Source: Amphibacillus marinus (GTDB lineage Bacteria > Bacillota > Bacilli > Bacillales > Amphibacillaceae). From it: a stretch of 64,000 nt of DNA. Each line of letters begins with the position of its first letter. Position 1 is the first letter of the stretch. Shown in pieces: positions 58,644 to 64,000 of the stretch. The position numbers and the translations under genes are program-made. The stretch lies in assembly GCF_900110345.1 (NCBI RefSeq), contig NZ_FODJ01000001.1, positions 682,001 through 746,000 on the forward strand. The letters are read 5' to 3'. A model generated the notes under the pieces. That model was not told the DNA's origin. It did no database searches and worked only from the letters and a program-made list of their open reading frames with translations.

Positions 58644-58677
58644 AAAAGGTCACTAGCTCTACACGTGGCCTTTTTTT
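58644..58677 (+). terminator. Leader terminator T1
   Basis: AAAAGGTCAC (58644-58653) pairs with GTGGCCTTTT (58665-58674), followed by T's to 58677. It lies 50 bases after leader ORF 1 and would stop transcription unless its 5' arm is captured by 58567-58573. Confidence 0.85.
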
Positions 58678-58702
58678 GTTGTTTCTCCTTCATTGGAGGC
58701 GC

Positions 58703-58734
58703 ACCATGTCGTATTTATCTAAATGCGACATGGT
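58703..58734 (+). other. Hairpin covering the start codon of leader ORF 2
   Basis: ACCATGTCG (58703-58711) pairs with CGACATGGT (58726-58734), nine base pairs. The ATG of ORF 2 (58706) is inside the stem, so its translation would be controlled by structure. Confidence 0.75.
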
Positions 58735-58819
58735 CAACAACGCATACGTCACGGATGTATGCGTTTTTTTGTTCCCAAAAATCAATGCAAATACAAATTA
58801 CAGGAGGAAAATGATGTGA
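58706..58819 (+). CDS. Leader peptide 2 of the exporter operon
   Basis: 37 codons (MSYLSKCDMVNNAYVTD...RRKMM), ATG seven bases after GGAGG (58695-58699). It runs straight through the second terminator hairpin, so a translating ribosome would disrupt T2. Its stop overlaps the GTG of ORF 3. Found by hand; no known homologue recognised. Confidence 0.55.
   Translation: MSYLSKCDMVNNAYVTDVCVFLFPKINANTNYRRKMM
58739..58770 (+). terminator. Leader terminator T2
   Basis: AACGCATAC (58739-58747) pairs with GTATGCGTT (58757-58765), T-run to 58770. A second stop signal before the exporter genes, embedded in leader ORF 2. Confidence 0.85.
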
Positions 58820-58875
58820 GACGCTTACCATTTGACAAATTAACGAAAGGATTTAAACGACTATGGAATGGTTAG
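58816..58875 (+). CDS. Leader peptide 3, basic 19-residue ORF coupled to ORF 2
   Basis: GTG start eight bases after CAGGAGG, overlapping the ORF 2 stop (ATGATGTGA). It encodes MRRLPFDKLTKGFKRLWNG, basic and amphipathic. It ends 37 bases before the first exporter gene. It may be a real small protein or a coupling device; evidence is the ribosome binding site only. Confidence 0.45.
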   Translation: MRRLPFDKLTKGFKRLWNG

Positions 58876-58912
58876 CTAATTTTATTGTGAAATAACGAAG
58901 GGAGTCAAACGT

Positions 58913-60658
58913 ATGTTTTCAGTTTTTAAAAAGTTATCATGGTTTTTTAAGGAGCAATGGCTTAGGTATACCATTGCTATCACCGCATTAATTATTGTTA
59001 GTTTTATCGACCTTATCCCGCCAAGACTTGTTGGGATGACAATTGACTTAATTCAATTTAACGAACTGACCTATGAAAAGCTAATGGAAATAATTTTAAT
59101 ATTTGCTGGTATTATTGTCCTTAGTTATTGTGTTATGTTTATTTGGGATTATAATTTATTTGGTGGGGCCATTCTTCTTGAACGAAAAATGCGCTCAAAA
59201 ATGATGCGCCACTTCTTAATTATGAGCCCGCGCTTTTATAGCAAGAATCGAACAGGCGATTTAATGGCTCGGTCTACAAACGATTTAAAGGCAATTATGA
59301 TGACATCAGGTTTTGGCATTTTAACCTTAATTGATTCAACCATCTTTACCGCTTTTATCGTACTAATGATGGGCTTTACGATTAACTGGTCACTTACCCT
59401 TGCCGCTTTAATTCCGATGCCAATCATGGCCGTAATTGTGCACAAGTACGGGAAGATTATTCACCAACGATTTAGTGACGCGCAAACAGCATTTAGTAAC
59501 CTTAATAACTATACGCTTGAGTCAATTCGAGGTGTACGTGTTACCCGTGCTTTCGTCCAAGAACAGGCTGATAAGCAACGATTTGCCGAGCTAACAGATG
59601 AGGTTTTTCAAAAGAACAAAGCTGTAGCAAAAATGGAGGCATATTTTGAACCAACCGTAAAAATCCTTGTTGGTATCTCATATACAATTGGTTTGGGATT
59701 TGGCACTTGGATTGTGATGAACAATGTCATTTCAATTGGTGACCTTGTTACCTTCAATGTTTACCTCGGAATGTTAATCTGGCCAATGTTTGCGATTGGT
59801 GAACTGATTAATGTGATGCAACGCGGGAATGCTTCACTAGACCGAGTTGAAAAGATACTAGCTCAACAACCTGATGTGGTTGATCCTAAACAGCCACAGG
59901 AAATTGACAGACCTGAAGTTATTCGCTTTGAAGATGTTACCTTCTCGTATCCAGGTAGCACCGACGCACAATTATCGGGTATTCATTTAACCATTCAACG
60001 TGGTGAAACAATTGGAATTGTTGGCAGGACTGGCGCAGGAAAAACGACATTATTTAAGCAATTACTTCGTGAGTATGTGCCACCAAATGGTCAGTTAACC
60101 ATTAATGGTTATCAAATTGATCAATTTAGTCTTGAAGAATCAAGAAGTTGGATTGGCTATGTCCCACAGGAGCATATTTTATTTTCAAAAACGGTTAAAG
60201 AGAATTTGACGTTTGGCTGCGGAGAAAAGTCAGAAGATGAAGTTAACCATATTCTCGAATCAGCTTCTTTAAAATCAGATATAGAAGCACTTCCAAAAGG
60301 ATTAAATACACTGGTTGGTGAAAGTGGTGTCACCTTATCAGGTGGTCAAAAACAACGTATTTCACTAGCGCGCGCATTACTAATGGACCCAGAAATTATT
60401 ATTCTGGATGACTCTCTTTCTGCTGTAGATGGGAAGACTGAAGCAAACATTATTAGTCACCTTAAAGAAGAACGAGCAGGGAAGACCACTTTAATTGCAG
60501 CCCACCGCCTATCAGCTGTTAAACACGCAAACCAAATTATTGTCATGGATGAAGGCCGGATTATTGAGCACGGAACCCATGAGCAGTTAATGGAGAATGG
60601 TGGATGGTACCACGATCAGTATACCATTCAGCAAATGGAAAGGAAGGTAAGCACATGA
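58913..60658 (+). CDS. bmrC: Multidrug ABC exporter half-transporter, BmrC/YheI-like
   Basis: 581 residues, ATG after GAAGGGAG. Six membrane segments (about 15-310), then a nucleotide-binding domain with Walker A GRTGAGKTT, signature LSGGQKQR and Walker B IIILDDSLSAVDG. The residue after the Walker B Asp is Asp rather than the catalytic Glu, the degenerate site expected of the BmrC half of a heterodimer. It overlaps the next gene by four bases (ATGA). The long attenuator leader upstream supports the bmrCD identity. Confidence 0.88.
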   Translation: MFSVFKKLSWFFKEQWLRYTIAITALIIVSFIDLIPPRLVGMTIDLIQFNELTYEKLMEIILIFAGIIVLSYCVMFIWDYNLFGGAILLERKMRSKMMRHFLIMSPRFYSKNRTGDLMARSTNDLKAIMMTSGFGILTLIDSTIFTAFIVLMMGFTINWSLTLAALIPMPIMAVIVHKYGKIIHQRFSDAQTAFSNLNNYTLESIRGVRVTRAFVQEQADKQRFAELTDEVFQKNKAVAKMEAYFEPTVKILVGISYTIGLGFGTWIVMNNVISIGDLVTFNVYLGMLIWPMFAIGELINVMQRGNASLDRVEKILAQQPDVVDPKQPQEIDRPEVIRFEDVTFSYPGSTDAQLSGIHLTIQRGETIGIVGRTGAGKTTLFKQLLREYVPPNGQLTINGYQIDQFSLEESRSWIGYVPQEHILFSKTVKENLTFGCGEKSEDEVNHILESASLKSDIEALPKGLNTLVGESGVTLSGGQKQRISLARALLMDPEIIILDDSLSAVDGKTEANIISHLKEERAGKTTLIAAHRLSAVKHANQIIVMDEGRIIEHGTHEQLMENGGWYHDQYTIQQMERKVST

Positions 60659-62691
60659 AACCTTCAACAGAAAAAAGACTATTAAAATACGCATTATCGA
60701 ATAAAAAAATAATTGGTTTTGCGCTATGCTGCTTAATCATTGCCGTTGCCCTTGAATTAACTGGTCCATTTATCGCCAAAACAGTTATTGACAATCATAT
60801 TGTTGGTGTTGAATCAGACTGGATCGAGCTTGGAGACGAGCAAGACGGCGCTGTTCAGTTTCAAGGTAAGTATTTCAAGCGTGCAAATCGAGTTACCAGT
60901 AATGATGACATCGTTGGCATTTCTACGCTTGCCCAGACGGGACGGACTTATTATTTCGTCAATCAGCAGATTCCAACCTATAGCACAATCTCTGAAGCGG
61001 ATACAGCGGGGGAATTGGTGGTTAGCTATGATAATCAAACTGAGCTTGTCTCAGGACAGGCGTTAACAGTCAGTGATCTTTATCAATTCTTTCAGCCAGA
61101 AATCAATCCAATTGCCATTTTGTTAGCGATCTATCTCGGCCTTATTTTAATCGCATCCATTTTTCAGTACTTTAAAACATTTTTATTGCAGATTTACGCC
61201 AATAAAATCATTCAACGGATGCGCAACGATGTCTTTGCTAAGGTAGAAGAATTACCAATGCAATATTTTGTTGATCGACCTGCGGGTAAGATTTTGGCTA
61301 GAGTGACTAATGATACAGAAGCAATTAAGGAACTCTATGTCAAAGTTCTAGAGACCTTTGTAAATGGTCTGATTTATATGACTGGCATTATCATTGCCCT
61401 CTACTTACTAAATCCTATATTAGCGTCCATCTGTCTCATTATTCTACCAAGTATTTTGTTATGGATGAAATTCTACAAGAAATATGCTGGGAAGTATAAC
61501 AAGGTAATACGATCGGTCAATAGTGAAATTAATGCATCACTTAATGAGTCAATTCAGACAATGCCCATTATTCAAGCATTTCGTCAAACCAATGAACGGC
61601 AAGATGAATTTGAGCATCTCAATAAGCGCCACTTTCGCTATCAGCGGAAAATGATTGCTCTATCTGCCCTAACTTCATTTAATCTCGTTAGTGCACTGAG
61701 GGGCATCGCGTTTATCGGTTTTATCTGGTTTTTTGGAAACGGCGTTTTGTCAACAGAGAACTTTATTTCAACTGGTGTTTTATATGCCTTTGCTGACTAT
61801 TTAACACGACTTTTTGAGCCTGTAAATCAGGTTGTTAGTCAACTGCCACAGCTTGAACAGGCACGTGTATCAGCAGCAAGAGTATTTGAGTTGCTCGATG
61901 AAGATGGTGAGGTCATTCAGGATAATGAAATTAATCGACTTCGGGGTGAGGTTCGCTTCAAGGATGTCAGCTTCGCTTACGACCAGGATGATTACATTCT
62001 TAATAACGTCAACTTCCATATTAAACCTGGTGAGACAGCAGCATTTGTTGGTCACACCGGTTCTGGAAAAAGCTCAATTATGAATCTACTGTTCCGCTTT
62101 TATGATCCACAAAAAGGGCAAATTCTGATTGATGAAACAGATAGTGCAACGCTTAGTAGACAACAAGTGAGACAGCACATCGGGATTGTCTTGCAAGATC
62201 CGTTTATCTTTTCTGGGACTGTGTTGTCAAACATTACTTTGAATGATCCGAATGTAAGTCGCGAAAAAGCGATTGAAGCATTGAAGGCCGTTGGCGCTAA
62301 TCAATTTATTGATAAATTACCAAAAAAATATGATCAGAAGGTTGGTGAGAATGGCAGTGAGTTCTCAACAGGGCAACGGCAATTACTATCGTTTGCCCGC
62401 GCACTTGCCTTTGACCCCGCCATTCTCATCCTTGATGAGGCGACGGCTAATATTGATACAGAGACTGAGGGCTTAATTCAAGAAGCTATGCACGTGCTGG
62501 CAAAAAATCGGACAATGTTAGTAATTGCGCACAGACTCTCAACCATCCAGCATGCCGATCAAATTATTGTGTTGGAAAAAGGCCGCATTATTGAACGCGG
62601 CAAACACAACCAACTAATTGAGCAAGATGGTAGCTATTATCAAATGTATCAAATGCAACAAACTGGTGTAGTAACAAAAGTTGTTTCATAG
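60655..62691 (+). CDS. bmrD: Multidrug ABC exporter half-transporter, BmrD/YheH-like
   Basis: 678 residues from the ATG at 60655 after AAGGAAGGTAAGCAC; the longer frame to 60604 lies inside bmrC. Between the first and second membrane segments is an extra domain of about 110 residues (about 50-155), as in YheH/BmrD and facing outside. The nucleotide-binding domain has Walker A GHTGSGKSS, signature FSTGQRQ (Ser-Thr instead of Ser-Gly) and Walker B ILILDEATANID with the catalytic Glu. It forms the asymmetric exporter with BmrC. Confidence 0.9.
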   Translation: MKPSTEKRLLKYALSNKKIIGFALCCLIIAVALELTGPFIAKTVIDNHIVGVESDWIELGDEQDGAVQFQGKYFKRANRVTSNDDIVGISTLAQTGRTYYFVNQQIPTYSTISEADTAGELVVSYDNQTELVSGQALTVSDLYQFFQPEINPIAILLAIYLGLILIASIFQYFKTFLLQIYANKIIQRMRNDVFAKVEELPMQYFVDRPAGKILARVTNDTEAIKELYVKVLETFVNGLIYMTGIIIALYLLNPILASICLIILPSILLWMKFYKKYAGKYNKVIRSVNSEINASLNESIQTMPIIQAFRQTNERQDEFEHLNKRHFRYQRKMIALSALTSFNLVSALRGIAFIGFIWFFGNGVLSTENFISTGVLYAFADYLTRLFEPVNQVVSQLPQLEQARVSAARVFELLDEDGEVIQDNEINRLRGEVRFKDVSFAYDQDDYILNNVNFHIKPGETAAFVGHTGSGKSSIMNLLFRFYDPQKGQILIDETDSATLSRQQVRQHIGIVLQDPFIFSGTVLSNITLNDPNVSREKAIEALKAVGANQFIDKLPKKYDQKVGENGSEFSTGQRQLLSFARALAFDPAILILDEATANIDTETEGLIQEAMHVLAKNRTMLVIAHRLSTIQHADQIIVLEKGRIIERGKHNQLIEQDGSYYQMYQMQQTGVVTKVVS

Positions 62692-62796
62692 TTAAGAAAG
62701 GTGCACGTGGTCAAATAACACCGTAGCGACTAAAGCCGAACCAGGTAATGACACCTTATCATTAGCTATCGGAAACACCCTTTATCCTAAACAGTT

Positions 62797-62830
62797 AAAA
62801 AAGCGCAAACTCATGTGTTTGCGCTTTTTT
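62797..62830. terminator. Bidirectional terminator between bmrD and the GH95 gene
   Basis: AAAAAAGCGCAAAC (62797-62810), loop TCATGT, GTTTGCGCTTTTTT (62817-62830). A perfect 14-bp stem with A and T flanks that serves both convergent genes. Confidence 0.93.
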
Positions 62831-62844
62831 ATATGCGTAGTATG

Positions 62845-64000
62845 TTACCGTTTGTTGGCGATTAATTGATAGCTCTGCCCTTTGTTAACATTAAAGCTAT
62901 ATAAACCGTTCTTTTTCACTAATGGCCGACCAGCCAATTGCAGCTGTTCATTGTTAAATACACGAATTCGACAAGTGCCTGATACCGTTACAGTAATTGT
63001 AATTAACCTTAGGTGATGATCGTGCCACTCCAGGTCAACTTGATAGCCCCCTCGCGCTTTTACTCCCTTAAGATGACCAGTATCCCAAGCTTTTGGCAAA
63101 GCTGGTAACAAGCAAAGGATACCACGATGACTTTGGATAAGCATTTCCATAATTCCAGCTATTCCGCCAAAGTTGCCATCAATCTGAAACGGTGGATGGT
63201 TATCAAATAAATTGGGTAGGGTTGATTTTTTTAATAGTTCTAGTAAATTGTCATACGCCTGCTCCCCTTCCCCAAGACGGGCCCACATATTAATAATCCA
63301 CGCTCTACTCCAGCCAGTATGACCGCCACCTTGAGCAAGTCTTCTGTTTAGTGTTACTGTGGCCGCTTCAGCAAGCTCCGGTGTTTCAATTGGATCAATT
63401 CGGTTTCCTGGATGCAATGCAAACAAATGTGAAATATGACGATGACCAGGTTCCGCTTCTTCGTAGTCAACCAACCATTCCTGAATTTGCCCATACCTAC
63501 CAATCTGAATCCCTTGCAGTTTATCACGCAGACTGACTAATTTTTCCCTAAATTGGTGATCATGATTAAGAATAGCACTTGCTTCTATACACCCTGTAAA
63601 AAGTGCATCAATAATTTGCGCGTCCATTGCAGGTGCCTCACAAAGCGTTCCTCTCTCTCCACTCGGTAAAATATAGGTGTTTTCAGGTGAAACAGAAGGC
63701 GTCGTAATGAGAAAGCCCTGCTGATCCTCGATTAAATAATCGACAAAAAAAAGCGCCGCTTCCTTCATTGTCTCATATGCTTTCAATAAAAAAGCGTAAT
63801 CTTGTGTAAATTGATAATGCTCCCATAAATGCAAGCATAACCAGCCAGCGCCCATCGGCCAGTAGCTGGCTGGTGCATAAATATCTTGTGGTGCTGTGTC
63901 CGCCCAAATATCAGTGTTATGGTGTGCGGTAAAGCCTTGGCAACCATACATTGTTAACGCCGTTTCTCTGCCATTAACACGCATCCGTTCAAGATGATCA
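62845..64000 (-). CDS. GH95 alpha-L-fucosidase-like enzyme, 5' part cut by window edge
   Basis: The frame is open to base 64000 (about 384 residues seen). The first in-window Met (63984) is internal, since DHLER precedes it in frame. Family signatures: HHNTDIWADTAPQD and SYWPMGAGWLCLHLWEHY, GRYGQIQEWLVDY with catalytic-region Glu, GHRHISHLFALHPGN, GHTGWSRAWIINMWARLGEG and NFGGIAGIMEML. GH95 enzymes remove alpha-1,2-L-fucose (some L-galactose). The C-terminal beta domain closes the protein. It may belong to the same glycan-use programme as the genes at 10-38 kb. Confidence 0.9.
   Translation of the reverse strand, partial: DHLERMRVNGRETALTMYGCQGFTAHHNTDIWADTAPQDIYAPASYWPMGAGWLCLHLWEHYQFTQDYAFLLKAYETMKEAALFFVDYLIEDQQGFLITTPSVSPENTYILPSGERGTLCEAPAMDAQIIDALFTGCIEASAILNHDHQFREKLVSLRDKLQGIQIGRYGQIQEWLVDYEEAEPGHRHISHLFALHPGNRIDPIETPELAEAATVTLNRRLAQGGGHTGWSRAWIINMWARLGEGEQAYDNLLELLKKSTLPNLFDNHPPFQIDGNFGGIAGIMEMLIQSHRGILCLLPALPKAWDTGHLKGVKARGGYQVDLEWHDHHLRLITITVTVSGTCRIRVFNNEQLQLAGRPLVKKNGLYSFNVNKGQSYQLIANKR

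Noticed and set aside
58611-58814. 67-residue plus-strand ORF in the exporter leader
   Set aside because: No ribosome binding site before its ATG, and it reads through terminator T1; the frame starting at 58706 has a proper site.

Overview
The window comes from a low-GC Gram-positive bacterium of the Bacillaceae. Evidence: strong AGGAGG-type ribosome binding sites, sigma-A promoters, perfect cre sites, S-box (SAM) riboswitches, the RF2 frameshift site, and a secA-prfB-yvjA-ftsE-ftsX-ctpB order like that of Bacillus subtilis but without cccB. The carbohydrate load and the missing cytochrome gene would suit a fermentative, plant- or alga-associated relative such as the Amphibacillus/Halolactibacillus group, but that placement is an inference.

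Layout. 1-9779 (minus strand): housekeeping block of a CtpB-like protease (cut by the left edge), an M23 coiled-coil peptidase, ftsX, ftsE, a YitT-family membrane protein, prfB with its +1 frameshift, and secA. 10040-17896 (minus): lacZ, a heparinase II/III-like protein, a DUF2264 protein and a GH88 unsaturated-glucuronyl hydrolase, behind a sigma-A promoter with a cre-like site. 18300-20756 (plus): a secreted GH43-like/F5-8C protein behind a perfect cre. 20931-38062 (minus): a 12-gene, 17-kb sugar-import operon with two solute-binding proteins, four permeases, DUF5696, Yip1 and NHL proteins, a GH43 galactanase-like enzyme, YesL and a GH2 enzyme. It has a near-consensus promoter and a perfect cre, and contains no ATPase, so a shared MsmX-type ATPase is expected. 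Together these genes look like a locus for a uronic-acid-decorated galactan.

38756-47094: ilvD, a CwlK-like peptidase, an RpiR regulator, and a glvC-glvA-glycerate kinase operon for phosphorylated alpha-glucosides. 47153-54102 (minus): a sulfur operon behind two tandem SAM riboswitches, each with its own terminator. It encodes a MetY-type sulfhydrylase fused to a CoA-binding domain, a sulfonate-type ABC importer and an acyl-CoA synthetase. 54191-58324: a short-chain dehydrogenase, a VLRF1-like protein, a lipoprotein and a C45-type Ntn hydrolase. 58438-62691 (plus): a BmrCD-like heterodimeric multidrug ABC exporter behind a long leader with three small ORFs and two terminators. 62845-64000 (minus): the C-terminal part of a GH95 fucosidase, cut by the right edge.

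Two items stand out beyond the gene list. (1) The bmrCD-like leader looks like a two-stage ribosome-mediated attenuator: the first small ORF has an RNA segment that can pair either with its own ribosome binding site or with the first terminator. (2) Three intergenic elements of about 370-540 bp (41152, 47199, 55920) share an architecture of inverted-repeat ends around a structured core. Two of them are 69/73 identical over one stretch, and a helix is preserved in all three although its sequence differs.
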